Source of the DNA: JAIBJN01 sp963775625
Lineage (GTDB): Bacteria > Actinomycetota > Thermoleophilia > Gaiellales > Gaiellaceae
Length of the DNA stretch: 64,000 nt
Assembly: GCA_963775625.1 (NCBI GenBank)
Contig: CAVZJM010000002.1
Location: 496,001-560,000 of the forward strand
Direction: 5' to 3'
This document shows, piece after piece, positions 23,629-32,217 of this stretch. The notes beneath the pieces are model-generated. The model was not told where the DNA came from. It did no database searches and worked only from the letters and a program-made list of their open reading frames with translations. How positions within the stretch are numbered: the first letter of the stretch is position 1; every line of letters starts with the position of its first letter. The translations under genes and the position numbers were made by a program.

Positions 23629-24826
23629 GGCCGGGCTAGTCCTGCTCACCCTGGCCGTCGGGCTGGGGCTCCTGACCGCGTCGTGGGGGGCTCTGAACCT
23701 GCCGCCCTTCGACCGCTACCAGATCATCGACACGCCGGTCTACCAGGAGTACGGCGAGGCGATGGCGGCCGGCGAGGTTCCCTACCGGGACTTCGACCTC
23801 GAGTACCCGCCGGGCGCGCTCCCGGTCTTCTGGCTGCCGACGCTCGGCCCCGCCGAGCACTACGGCTCGATCTTTCAGGCGCTCATGTGGATCTGCGCGG
23901 TGGCACTGCTCGCGCTCGTCGTTCGCAGCGTCGCGGCGCTCGGGGCCTCGCCTGCGTGCCTGCTCGCAGTCGCGGTCGCGGTCGGGCTCTTCCCGCTCGC
24001 GCTCGGGACGGTCGTGCTCACGCGCTACGACCTCTGGCCGGCGGCCCTGACCGCCGCCGCGCTCGCCGCGGTCCTCGCGGGCCGCGAGCGCCTCGGCCTC
24101 GCCGTCCTCGGCATCGCCGTCGCCGCGAAGATCTATCCGCTGGTGCTCCTTCCTCCCCTCCTGGTCTACGTGGCGCGAAAGCGGGGCGGGAGGGAGGCGG
24201 GAATCGCCTTCGGCGCCTTCGCGGCCGCGCTGGCAGTCGTCGTGCTGCCGTTCGCGGTGATCGCGCCGGAGGGCCTCGCGGACTCGGTGCAGCGCCAGCT
24301 GGGCCGGCCGCTCCAGATCGAGAGCCTCGGCGCCTCGCTCCTGCTCGCGGCCCATCAGCTCGGGCGCTACGAGCCGACCGTCGTCTCCTCGTACGGCTCC
24401 CAGAACCTCACCGGCTCGCTTCCGGACGCGCTCGCCGCCGCCCAGACCCTGCTCCAGGCTGGGGCGCTCGTCGCCGTGTGGATCCTCTTCGCGCGCGGTC
24501 CGGCGACTCCCACGCGGCTCGTCGCCGCGTGCGCCGCCTCGGTCGTGGTCTTCGTCGCCCTCGGGAAGGTGCTCTCGCCGCAGTTCCTGATCTGGCTCGT
24601 CCCCGTCGTCGCCCTCGTGGCCGGGCGGGCCGGCCTTGCGGCCGGGGCCCTCTTCGGGGCGGCCCTCGTCACGACGCACCTCTGGTTCCCGACGCGCTAC
24701 TGGGACCTGGTCGACCTTGAGCCCGTGGGCTGGCTCGCGCTCGTCCGAAACGTCCTCCTCGTGGCGCTCGTGGTGGTTCTAGGCGTCGCTACGGCACGGG
24801 GACGCGCAGCGGCTCGCAGCGAGTAG
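23594..24826 (+). CDS. GT87/DUF2029-type membrane glycosyltransferase
   Basis: A 410-residue protein from ATG 23594 with about ten membrane helices. After helix 1 come the acidic loop motifs typical of GT-C enzymes (DTPVYQEYGEAMAAGEVPYRD and FDLEYPPGALPVFWL), which place catalytic-type Asp/Glu outside the membrane; LTRYDLWPAALTAAAL and AKIYPLVLLPPLL follow. Such enzymes transfer sugars from polyprenyl-phosphate donors to envelope glycans. It overlaps the upstream partner by 35 bp. The acceptor and sugar are unknown. It ends overlapping the convergent phosphoesterase gene by 38 bp. Confidence 0.75.
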   Translation: MSVRSESSSHSEAGLVLLTLAVGLGLLTASWGALNLPPFDRYQIIDTPVYQEYGEAMAAGEVPYRDFDLEYPPGALPVFWLPTLGPAEHYGSIFQALMWICAVALLALVVRSVAALGASPACLLAVAVAVGLFPLALGTVVLTRYDLWPAALTAAALAAVLAGRERLGLAVLGIAVAAKIYPLVLLPPLLVYVARKRGGREAGIAFGAFAAALAVVVLPFAVIAPEGLADSVQRQLGRPLQIESLGASLLLAAHQLGRYEPTVVSSYGSQNLTGSLPDALAAAQTLLQAGALVAVWILFARGPATPTRLVAACAASVVVFVALGKVLSPQFLIWLVPVVALVAGRAGLAAGALFGAALVTTHLWFPTRYWDLVDLEPVGWLALVRNVLLVALVVVLGVATARGRAAARSE

Positions 24827-25571
24827 CCAGCCCGTCGGCGCCGCATTCGACGAGGACGCCCTCGATGCGGACGTCGCCTTCCGCCGGGTGGAAGCGCACC
24901 GGCATCCCGGTTCGCATCCGCTGGATGGCGAGCTCGGCGCGGACGCCGATGACGGAGTCGTGCGGGCCGGTCATGCCGGCGTCGGTGATGGCGGCCGTGC
25001 CTCCCGCGAGGACGCGCGCGTCGTTCGTCTGTACGTGCGTGTGCGTCCCGATCACGGCGGTCACCCGCCCGTCGAGCATCCGGGCGAGCGCGATCTTCTC
25101 GCTCGTCGCCTCGGCGTGGAAGTCGACGAGGACGACCGGCGTCTGCGCCCGTGCCTCCTCGACCAGCGCGTCCACGACCCGGAACGGATGAACCGGCGTC
25201 TGGAGGAAGAGCTGGCCCTGGAGGTTGAGGACGGCGACCGGCGTGCCGCCGCGCGCCTCGACGACCGTGAGCCCGCGGCCCGGGATGCCGGCGTCTCCGA
25301 AGTTGGCCGGACGGAGGACGCGTGGATCGGACTCGAGCACGGGCACGAGATCGCGGTGGCGCCAGACGTGGTTTCCCGTGGTGATCACGTCGGCGCCGGC
25401 CTCGAGCAGGCGCGCCGCGAGCTTGGCGGTCAGCCCGGCGCCATCCGCCGCGTTCTCCCCGTTCACGACGCAGAGGTCCGCGTCGAGCTCGTGCCTGAGC
25501 TCGGGGAGACGATCGGTCACCGCCCGGCGCCCCGGCGGGCCGAAGACGTCACCGATGAAGAGCAGCTTCAG
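24789..25571 (-). CDS. YmdB-family metallophosphoesterase
   Basis: A calcineurin-like phosphoesterase of about 260 residues with the complete family set: KLLFIGDVFGPPGR, CVVNGENAADG, ITTGNHVWRH, LVDFHAEATSEK and IGTHTHVQTNDARVL. Bacillus YmdB-type proteins hydrolyse cyclic nucleotides and affect RNA levels and biofilm. The reading frame has no ATG/GTG/TTG at the family N-terminus; the residue there is a CTG codon (25571), 15 bp after the preceding gene. Either CTG initiates or the start is hidden by an error. It is likely co-transcribed with the M23-like gene. Confidence 0.82.
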   Translation of the reverse strand: MKLLFIGDVFGPPGRRAVTDRLPELRHELDADLCVVNGENAADGAGLTAKLAARLLEAGADVITTGNHVWRHRDLVPVLESDPRVLRPANFGDAGIPGRGLTVVEARGGTPVAVLNLQGQLFLQTPVHPFRVVDALVEEARAQTPVVLVDFHAEATSEKIALARMLDGRVTAVIGTHTHVQTNDARVLAGGTAAITDAGMTGPHDSVIGVRAELAIQRMRTGMPVRFHPAEGDVRIEGVLVECGADGLATRCEPLRVPVP

Positions 25572-25585
25572 GGAGTGGTGCCGAT

Positions 25586-26605
25586 CTAGGGACTCGTCAA
25601 TGCCGTGGCCGGCTGCACCTCGATGTGCACGTGCTGGCCGTTGTCCTGCGTGTAGCGGGCGAGCCCGGCCCGTTCCACGTCGGAGAGGTCGATGACGCGA
25701 CCGATCTTGGTCTTGGCGGACGAGACCGTGGAGCCGACCGTCAGGGCGGGGTCGGGGCGCAGGTTCGAGAGCGAGACGACGACTCCGGGGGAACCGGACG
25801 GCTGGATGTCGATCCGCACGCCGTAGACCTTCCCGTTCACGACGCTGTCGGTGATGGCGATGACCGTGCCGTCGACGGGTGCGTAGACGTCGGTGTCGAC
25901 CGGCGCTCCGACGTCGAGGCCCCCCGTCTCGGCGCCCACGCCTCCTTCGAGCATGTAGTAGCGCACCTCCGAGCCGGTCGAACCGAAGAGCCTGCGGAAG
26001 ATCCGCTCGGCGAGGCCCGCGTTTGCCTGCGTGCCGACGGGCTCGAGGGGAAGCGCGACCGTTCCGCTGGCGTGGTAGCCGAGGGCGGTCACGCGGCTCT
26101 GGTCGATCGGCAGCTGGATCTGGAGGGAATCCTGCGTGGCGACGATCTGGGGCCGAGGCGGGCCGGCCGGCAGCAAGCGCGAGGCCGGTGCGGGGCCCGT
26201 GACCGTGACGGCGGTGTCGCCGCCTCTGCCGAAGGCGGTGAGCAGGAGCGCGACGAGGCATCCGCACGCGACGACCACGAGGGCCGCGGTGCGGCGCGCT
26301 CGACGGGCTTTCGCCCTGGCTTCCTCACGCTGGCGCTGCCTCGCGCGCGCGGCGAAGCCGGGGGCTTCGGTCGTAGCCATCCGCGGCACCGTAGCGAAGG
26401 CGGTGAGCGCTTTCAACGTGAACTGGCGCTTTTTCCGTGACTCTTCCGGCTCCTCGGGCGCCTCGACGTGTTCCGGCTGGAGCGCGAGCGCGCCGTCGGT
26501 CGGGAACTCCCAGTCCTCCTCCACGCCCCAGAGGTCGACGACGTTCCCGCGCGTCGCAGGGGCATCGTGCTCCTGGTCGTAAAGCTGAAAACCGACCGGC
26601 ATCAC
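25586..26605 (-). CDS. Membrane-anchored M23-like (degenerate LytM) protein
   Basis: A 339-residue protein. An acidic cytoplasmic N-terminus of about 80 residues and a basic Arg-rich stretch (ARARQRQREEARAKARRARR) precede one membrane helix (TAALVVVACGCLVALLLTAF), followed by an extracytoplasmic region ending in an M23/LytM-like fold (GAPVDTDVYAPVDGTVIAITDS and GQHVHIEVQP). The HVH pair is present but the usual first zinc ligand (HxGxD) reads TGGLD, lacking His, so it is probably not an active peptidase. Degenerate LytM proteins often activate cell-wall hydrolases. Role inferred only. Confidence 0.65.
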   Translation of the reverse strand: MMPVGFQLYDQEHDAPATRGNVVDLWGVEEDWEFPTDGALALQPEHVEAPEEPEESRKKRQFTLKALTAFATVPRMATTEAPGFAARARQRQREEARAKARRARRTAALVVVACGCLVALLLTAFGRGGDTAVTVTGPAPASRLLPAGPPRPQIVATQDSLQIQLPIDQSRVTALGYHASGTVALPLEPVGTQANAGLAERIFRRLFGSTGSEVRYYMLEGGVGAETGGLDVGAPVDTDVYAPVDGTVIAITDSVVNGKVYGVRIDIQPSGSPGVVVSLSNLRPDPALTVGSTVSSAKTKIGRVIDLSDVERAGLARYTQDNGQHVHIEVQPATALTSP

Positions 26606-26694
26606 TGGCCTCGCGGCGTGCTCGCCGTCGAGCCCACCATGCCAGGGGCTGCGGACGACGGCAGCCTCGGCTTGCGTGCGAAGATTCCGGCGAC

Positions 26695-27666
26695 GTGTCG
26701 ACGTTTCCGCTCACGCGCCTGCGCCGCTTCCGGCGCACGGCCGCGCTCCGCTCGCTCGTCCGCGAGACCCGGCTCGACCTCGAGGATTTCGTCTACCCGC
26801 TCTTCGTCTGCCCGGGGGAGGGCGTCGACCGGCCGCTGGAAGGGCTGCCCGGGATCGCCCAGCGCTCGGTGGACGAGCTCTGCCGCGAGGCCGAGGCCGC
26901 GCACCGGGCCGGCGTCCGGGCGGTGCTCGTCTTCGGGATCCCGGAGGAGAAGGACGAGGCGGCGTCGGGCGCCTACGACGACGACGGAATCGTCCAGCGC
27001 GCCCTGCGGGCCCTTCGCGCGGAGGCGCCCGGGCTCATGCTCCTCACCGACGTCTGCCTCTGCGAGTACACGTCGCACGGCCACTGCGGCGTCGTCGAGG
27101 GCGACGAGATCCTGAACGACGTCTCCCTCGAGCTCTTGGCGAAGACGGCCGTCTCACATGCGGAGGCAGGCGCCGACGCGGTCTGCCCCAGCGACATGCT
27201 CGACGGCCGGGTGGGCGCGATCCGGGGTGCGCTCGACGCCGAGGGCTACGAGCAGCTGCCGATCGTCTCCTACTCGGCCAAGTACGCCTCGGCGTTCTAC
27301 GGGCCCTTCCGAGAGGCGGCCGACTCGACGCCGGCCTTCGGCGACCGGCGGAGCTACCAGATGGACCCGCCCAACGTCCGCGAGGCCCTGCGCGAGTGCG
27401 AGCTCGACCTTGCCGAAGGCGCGGACGCGATCATGGTCAAGCCGGCCCTTCCCTACCTCGACGTGATCCGCGCCGTTCGCGAGCGCTTCGACGCGCCGCT
27501 CTTCGCGTACAACGTCAGCGGCGAGTACGCCATGGTCAAGGCGGCGGCGTCCAGCGGCTGGCTGGACGAGCGCCAGGCGGCGCTCGAAGGCCTGACGGCG
27601 ATCAAGCGCGCGGGCGCGGACGTGATCGTCTCCTACTGGGCGCGGGAGCTGGCGGAATGGCTCTGA
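26695..27666 (+). CDS. hemB: Delta-aminolevulinic acid dehydratase (porphobilinogen synthase)
   Basis: A 323-residue protein from GTG 26695. Visible residues include the catalytic lysines Lys196 (SYSAKYASAFYGPFREA) and Lys249 (IMVKPALPYLDV), and a zinc-site motif DVCLCEYTSHGHCG with Cys121, Cys123 and Cys131. It condenses two 5-aminolevulinates to porphobilinogen for haem and other tetrapyrroles. The Cys-rich site indicates a Zn-dependent type. hemL, the preceding pathway step, lies 43 bp downstream, separated by the internally deleted repeat copy 4. Confidence 0.93.
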   Translation: MSTFPLTRLRRFRRTAALRSLVRETRLDLEDFVYPLFVCPGEGVDRPLEGLPGIAQRSVDELCREAEAAHRAGVRAVLVFGIPEEKDEAASGAYDDDGIVQRALRALRAEAPGLMLLTDVCLCEYTSHGHCGVVEGDEILNDVSLELLAKTAVSHAEAGADAVCPSDMLDGRVGAIRGALDAEGYEQLPIVSYSAKYASAFYGPFREAADSTPAFGDRRSYQMDPPNVREALRECELDLAEGADAIMVKPALPYLDVIRAVRERFDAPLFAYNVSGEYAMVKAAASSGWLDERQAALEGLTAIKRAGADVIVSYWARELAEWL

Positions 27667-27722
27667 GAGCCCGTTTCGAGATGACGCCTCCCCGAGACAG
27701 GGCTTCGTCTTGACACGGGTTC
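27666..27722. repeat. Internally deleted TIR element, copy 4
   Basis: About 57 bp. The left part GAGCCCGTTTCGAGATGACGCC matches the inverted right end of copy 2; the right part ACAGGGCTTCGTCTTGACAC matches the inverted left end (core ACAGGGCTTCGTTTC). The whole 100-bp middle, including the central hairpin, is missing. It begins on the last base of the hemB TGA and ends inside hemL, whose TTG start (27710) lies in the right arm. Confidence 0.7.
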
Positions 27723-28989
27723 ATACCTCGACGAGCCTGTTCCAGCGGGCGTCGGCGGTGATCCCGGGCGGGGTCAACTCCCCCGTCCGTGCCTGGGGCG
27801 CGGTCGGGGCGGGAGAGCCGTTCTTCGCCGCGCGCGGCGAGGGCGCCTATCTCTGGGACTCCGAGGGGAACCGCTACGTCGACTGGGTCATGTCCTGGGG
27901 CCCACTGCTCTTCGGACACGCCGACCCCGAGGTCGTCGAGGCGGTGCAGGAGGCGGCGGCCGACGGGACGACCTTCGGGGCGCCGACCGAGCGCGAGGTG
28001 GCTCTGGCCGAGGAGCTCGTCGACGCCGTTCCGTCGGTGGAGAAGGTGCGCCTGGTCTCGTCCGGCACCGAGGCGGCCATGAGCGTGCTCCGGCTGGCGC
28101 GAGGCGCGACCGGCCGGGACCGCATCCTCAAGTTCTCGGGCTGCTACCACGGCCACGCCGATGCGCTCCTCGCGGCCGCCGGCTCCGGGATCGCCACGCT
28201 CGGCATCCCGTCGTCGCCCGGAGTTCCGGCCGGTGCGGCCGCCGACACGCTCGTCTGCGCCTTCAACGACGTCGAGGGCGTCTCGGCCGCGGTCGAGCGC
28301 ACCGGCGAGGAGCTGGCGGCGATCGTCGTCGAGCCCGTCGCCGGGAACATGGGCGTCGTCCCGCCCGAGCCCGGCTTCCTCGAGGCCCTGCGCACGCTGG
28401 CCGACTCCGCCGGCGCGCTGCTCGTCTTCGACGAGGTCATCACGGGCTTCCGGGTCGCCCGCGGCGGCGCGCAGGAGCGCTACGGCGTCCTCCCCGACCT
28501 GACATTCTCGGCAAGGTCGCCGGCGGCGGCCTGCCGCTGGCGGCGTTCGGAGGGCGGAGCGAGATCATGGACGAGCTTGCACCGGCCGGGCCGGTCTACC
28601 AGGCCGGCACCCTCTCCGGCAATCCGCTTGCCACCGCTGCCGCCCTCGTCGTCCTTCGGCGTCTGCGGGATCCAGGCGTGTACGCGCTGCTGGAGGAAGG
28701 GGGCGCCCGGCTCGAGGCGGGGCTGCGCGACGCTTCCGCCGGCTCGCCCGCCTGCGTCCAGCGGGTCGGCGCGATGGCGACGCTCTTCTTCCACGAAGGG
28801 CCGGTGCGGAGCTTCGAGGACGCTGCGGCGAGCGACACGGAGCGCTACGGCGCCTGGTTCCGCCACCTTCTGGCCCGCGGTCACTACGTCGCGCCGTCGC
28901 AGTTCGAGGCACTCTTCGTCTCGACGGCGCACGGCGAGGCCGAGATCGACGCGCTGGTGGAGGCCGCGCGTGAGCTCTTTGCCGGCTGA
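27710..28989 (+). CDS. hemL: Glutamate-1-semialdehyde 2,1-aminomutase (frameshift near 28503)
   Basis: A PLP enzyme of about 426 residues that converts glutamate-1-semialdehyde to 5-aminolevulinate. The N-terminal part reads FQRASAVIPGGVNSPVRAWG, VSSGTEAAMSVLRLAR and LVFDEVITGFRVARGG. After YGVLPDLT the frame breaks; restoring one base at about 28503 gives ILGKVAGGGLPLAAFGGR, with the PLP Lys, then PAGPVYQAGTLSGNPLA to the normal end. This is the only apparent single-base deletion in the window. It is either a sequencing error or a recent lesion in an essential gene; error is more likely. The TTG start overlaps repeat copy 4, and the next gene overlaps its end by 20 bp. Confidence 0.88.
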
Positions 28990-29527
28990 TCTCGGCATCT
29001 GGGCGACGATCGCCGACGAGGCCGGCCGCGAGAGCGCTCTCTGGGCGGCCGCGCTGCGGCCGGAGCCCGACCGTGACGACACGCCCGTCTTCTCCGCGCT
29101 GGCCGACGACCGCCACGCACTCGGTCTCGAGTCCATCTACGAGGGCTATCTTCTCCACTACGGCCGGCCGCGCCTCTTCGGCCCCGCCGACTCGGACACC
29201 GCGATCCTGCTCGGCGACTATCTCTACGCGCACGGCCTGGTGCGCGTCGCGGCGCACGGCGAGGTGGCCGTTGTCTCGGACCTCGCCGAGCTGATCTCGC
29301 TGTGCGCGCAGCTTCGCGCCGAGGAGCGGGACGGGGACGGCGCCGCCTGGGCCGGCACGGTCGCCTTGCTCGGGACCGAAGACGGGCGCCTGGAGAACGC
29401 GCGCGCCGCACTTCGCCTGAACGGCGACCCCGAGCCGCTCCTGGCCGTGGCGGAGCTCGAGGCCGGCCCGGGCGCCGTCGGACGGGCGCTCGCCCTGCAC
29501 GCCACCCTCCTCGGCTGGGAGCATTAG
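28970..29527 (+). CDS. Uncharacterised helical protein coupled to hemL
   Basis: A 185-residue, mostly helical protein starting at GTG 28970, overlapping hemL by 20 bp. Notable stretches are LGLESIYEGYLLHYGRPRLF and AILLGDYLYAHGLVRVAAHG, then DLAELISLCAQLRAEE. The segment GDYLYAHG resembles the GDYLFARA helix of the polyprenyl synthase at 35136-36056, but no DDxxD motif is present, so it is at most a distant or degenerate relative. I do not recognise a named family. The position between haem and menaquinone genes suggests a link to respiratory cofactor supply. Confidence 0.6.
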   Translation: MSSLPADLGIWATIADEAGRESALWAAALRPEPDRDDTPVFSALADDRHALGLESIYEGYLLHYGRPRLFGPADSDTAILLGDYLYAHGLVRVAAHGEVAVVSDLAELISLCAQLRAEERDGDGAAWAGTVALLGTEDGRLENARAALRLNGDPEPLLAVAELEAGPGAVGRALALHATLLGWEH

Positions 29528-29536
29528 GATCACGCC

Positions 29537-29695
29537 ATGCTGGCCGCCCTCGTCCTCGCCGCCGAGAAGTCCACGGCCGAAGAGGGCCGCGACATCATCG
29601 TCGCCATGCTCGTGGTCGGGCTGATCTTCTGCAGCGTCATCGCGCTCGGGCAGCTCGGCCGCTGGGCGAGCCACCGCCGCGGCCGCGGCCACTAG
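29537..29695 (+). CDS. Small single-span membrane protein (52 aa)
   Basis: A short gene, ATG 29537 to TAG 29695. The protein is MLAALVLAAEKSTAEEGRD, then the hydrophobic span IIVAMLVVGLIFCSVIALG, and a basic tail (QLGRWASHRRGRGH). Its N-terminus is outside by the positive-inside rule. It lies 9 bp after the preceding gene and 30 bp before ubiD, so it fits the operon. No function can be assigned; single-span proteins at this kind of site are sometimes small subunits of respiratory complexes. Confidence 0.6.
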   Translation: MLAALVLAAEKSTAEEGRDIIVAMLVVGLIFCSVIALGQLGRWASHRRGRGH

Positions 29696-29725
29696 CCACA
29701 GGCCGTCCCGGATAGACTCGGACCG

Positions 29726-31210
29726 GTGCCTGCCGCCGATCTTCGCTCCTGGATCGACCTGCTCAAGCGGGAGGGCGAGCTGGTGGAGGTCGATGCGGAG
29801 GTCGACCCGTACCTCGAGATCACGGAGGTCGTCGACCGGGTCGTCAAGGGCGGCGGGCCGGCGCTCCTCTTCAGAAACGTCAAGGGCTCCGAGCGGCCGC
29901 TCCTGATCAACCAGTTCGGCACGGAGCGGCGCATGTGCCTCGCCTTCGGGGAGGAGAGCCTCGACGCCGTGGCGCGGAAGCTCGAGGACGTGCTGGAGAT
30001 GCAGCCGCCGCAGGGGCTGGTCGAGAAGGTCAAGGGGTTGGGGAAGCTCAAGCGCCTCGCCGACTCGATGCCGAAGAGCGTCTCGCGCGGAGCCTGTCAG
30101 GAGCTCGTGCTCGAGCCCGACCTCGACGCGCTCCCGATCCAGCACTGCTGGCCGGGAGACCCGGCGCCGTTCATCACGCTCCCGGCCGTGATCACGAAGG
30201 ACCCGCGCACCGGCGTTCGCAACGTCGGCATGTACAGGATGCAGAAGATCGACTCGCGCTCGACCTACATGCACTGGCAGATCCACAAGGACGGGCGCGC
30301 CGATTGGCTCGCCGCCGAGGGCTCGATTCCGGTCGCCGTCGCGCTCGGCCTCGACCCGGTGACGGCCTACTCGGCCAGCGCTCCCCTCCCGAAGCACATC
30401 GACGAGCTCATGCTCGCGGGCTTCCTCAGGGGCGAGGCCGTCGAGACCGTCAAGTGCAAGACCGTCGACCTGGAGGTGCCGGCCAACGCGGAGATCGTGC
30501 TCGAGGGGACGATCGAGGCCGGCGACATCGGCGTCGAGGGGCCGTTCGGAGACCACACCGGCTACTACTCGCCGCCCGAGCCGTTCCCGGTCTTCCGTCT
30601 CACCGCGATGACGATGCGCCGCGACGCGATCTACCCGTCGATCGTGGTCGGCATACCGCCGGCCGAGGACGCCTGGCTCGGGAAGGCCACCGAGCGGATC
30701 TTCCTACCCGCCATCCGCATGACCGTCCCCGAGATCGTGGACTACGACCTCCCCGTCGCCGGCGCCTTCCACAACTGCGTGCTCGTGTCGATCCGCAAGG
30801 CCTTCCCCGGTCATGCGAAGAAGGTCATGCACGCCATCTGGGGCCTGGGGATGCTGAGCCTCTCGAAGTCGGTCGTCGTCGTCGACTCCTCCGTCGACGT
30901 GCACGACTACGAGCAGGTCTTCTTCACCGTCTGCGCGAACGTCGACCCCAAGCGCGACGTGCTCATGAGCGAGGGCCCGCTCGACCAGCTCGACCACGCG
31001 GCCGTACTGCCCTGCTACGGCGGTAAGCTCGGCATCGACGCGACGCACAAGCTGCCGGAGGAAGGGGCGCGCGAGTGGCCGGAGCGGATCGAGATGGCGC
31101 CTGAGGTTCGTGACACCGTCGACCGGCGGTGGGAGGAGTACGGCATCGAGTCTCCGGCCGCCTCCAACGGGCGAATTTCCCAGGTATTGAGGCAAAAGGT
31201 ACGTCGTTGA
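29726..31210 (+). CDS. ubiD: UbiD-family decarboxylase, menaquinone type
   Basis: A 494-residue decarboxylase starting at GTG 29726, using prenylated FMN made by UbiX. Visible family blocks are GGPALLFRNVKGSERPL, YRMQKIDSRSTYMHWQIHKD and EGPFGDHTGYYSPPEPFPVF, which includes an active-site Glu. In futalosine-pathway organisms this enzyme removes the ring carboxylate after prenylation. The partner UbiX lies at 33875 and the mqn genes at 36-39 kb, all on the same strand, so I infer a menaquinone role. No UbiA prenyltransferase is in the window. Confidence 0.9.
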   Translation: MPAADLRSWIDLLKREGELVEVDAEVDPYLEITEVVDRVVKGGGPALLFRNVKGSERPLLINQFGTERRMCLAFGEESLDAVARKLEDVLEMQPPQGLVEKVKGLGKLKRLADSMPKSVSRGACQELVLEPDLDALPIQHCWPGDPAPFITLPAVITKDPRTGVRNVGMYRMQKIDSRSTYMHWQIHKDGRADWLAAEGSIPVAVALGLDPVTAYSASAPLPKHIDELMLAGFLRGEAVETVKCKTVDLEVPANAEIVLEGTIEAGDIGVEGPFGDHTGYYSPPEPFPVFRLTAMTMRRDAIYPSIVVGIPPAEDAWLGKATERIFLPAIRMTVPEIVDYDLPVAGAFHNCVLVSIRKAFPGHAKKVMHAIWGLGMLSLSKSVVVVDSSVDVHDYEQVFFTVCANVDPKRDVLMSEGPLDQLDHAAVLPCYGGKLGIDATHKLPEEGAREWPERIEMAPEVRDTVDRRWEEYGIESPAASNGRISQVLRQKVRR

Positions 31211-31277
31211 CAGAGACCGGCGCACGCGGGGAGAATGCCGGCGCTTGTAACAGCGAGTGCTGGCAGAAGGGAGCCGT

Positions 31278-32207
31278 GTGGCCGACGAGCTAGAGCGGCC
31301 GGGGGAGACCCCCGAGCACGAGGACGCCGAGGCCCATCTCCCCGCTCCGACGATCTGGCCGTTCGCCTTCGCCGGTGCCGTCGCGCTCATCCTTCTCGGG
31401 CTGATCATCAGCATGTGGGCGACGGTGATCGGCGTCGCGCTCGCCGTCGTCTTCGGCTTCCTGTGGATCCGCCAGGTCACCCGCGAGGTCCGCGGCGAGC
31501 CCGAGCCCGTCGAGGGGCCGGCACCGGAGCCGGTCGAGGCTGCCGACGAGGAGGAGGGCCCCGTGCGCTACGAGCGCTCGAAGTTCCTCGAGGGCGCCAC
31601 GATCGGGATCGGCGCCGCCATCGGCGCCATTGTCACGCTGCCGGTGCTCGGGTTCGCCGTCGCGCCGGCGTTCGTCGACCAGGACTATCCGGACGTCGAC
31701 CTCGGGCCGCTGGACAACTATCCGGACGGGCAGTGGCAGATCGCGACCTTCACGTCGGCGCCGATCGACGGCTCCGTCAGCCGGAGAACCGCCTTCGTCC
31801 GCAACAACGGTCTCAAGGACAACGTCCCCAGCTTCTCGATCCTCTCCAACCGCTGCGTGCACCTTGGCTGCCCGACGCAGCCGCAGGGACCTCCCGGTGA
31901 GCCGCGCAAGGTCGAGACCTCGGCGCTGCCCGTCGAGCTGACGCCGACGCAGCCCTCGGGGTACGGCTGCCCGTGCCACGGCGGCGCCTACGACGTCGAG
32001 GGAAACCGGACCGCCGGCCCGCCCGTGCGGGCCCTCGATCGCTACGAGTACTCGATCGTCGAGGGCAGCCTGGTGCTGGGCGCCGTCTACAGCGTCGCAG
32101 AGGTCGACGGCGAGGGCGCCGACGCGGTGATCGTCAAGTACAGCGCCGCCGATCCGGGCGTCCACGTGGACGGCCCCGAGCAGTACCTCTACCCGTACGT
32201 GCCGTGA
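31278..32207 (+). CDS. qcrA: Rieske iron-sulfur subunit of the cytochrome bc complex
   Basis: A 309-residue protein. I choose GTG 31278 behind AGAAGGGAG rather than 31257. Two membrane helices (residues 25-63) precede a charged linker and a third helix (about 104-130), the actinobacterial three-helix layout. The [2Fe-2S] ligands are Cys193/His195 in NRCVHLGCPT and Cys231/His234 in GCPCHGGAY, with Cys198 and Cys233 as the disulfide pair. It passes electrons from menaquinol to cytochrome c. It is first of three bc-complex genes. Confidence 0.93.
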   Translation: MADELERPGETPEHEDAEAHLPAPTIWPFAFAGAVALILLGLIISMWATVIGVALAVVFGFLWIRQVTREVRGEPEPVEGPAPEPVEAADEEEGPVRYERSKFLEGATIGIGAAIGAIVTLPVLGFAVAPAFVDQDYPDVDLGPLDNYPDGQWQIATFTSAPIDGSVSRRTAFVRNNGLKDNVPSFSILSNRCVHLGCPTQPQGPPGEPRKVETSALPVELTPTQPSGYGCPCHGGAYDVEGNRTAGPPVRALDRYEYSIVEGSLVLGAVYSVAEVDGEGADAVIVKYSAADPGVHVDGPEQYLYPYVP

Positions 32208-32217
32208 GGAGCCGCTG

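Noticed and set aside
27710..29527. hemL plus the next gene as one 605-residue fusion protein
   Set aside because: The frame after 28503 yields non-family, Arg/Ser-rich sequence until 28970, whereas the neighbouring frame gives the canonical hemL C-terminus. A one-base deletion explains it better.
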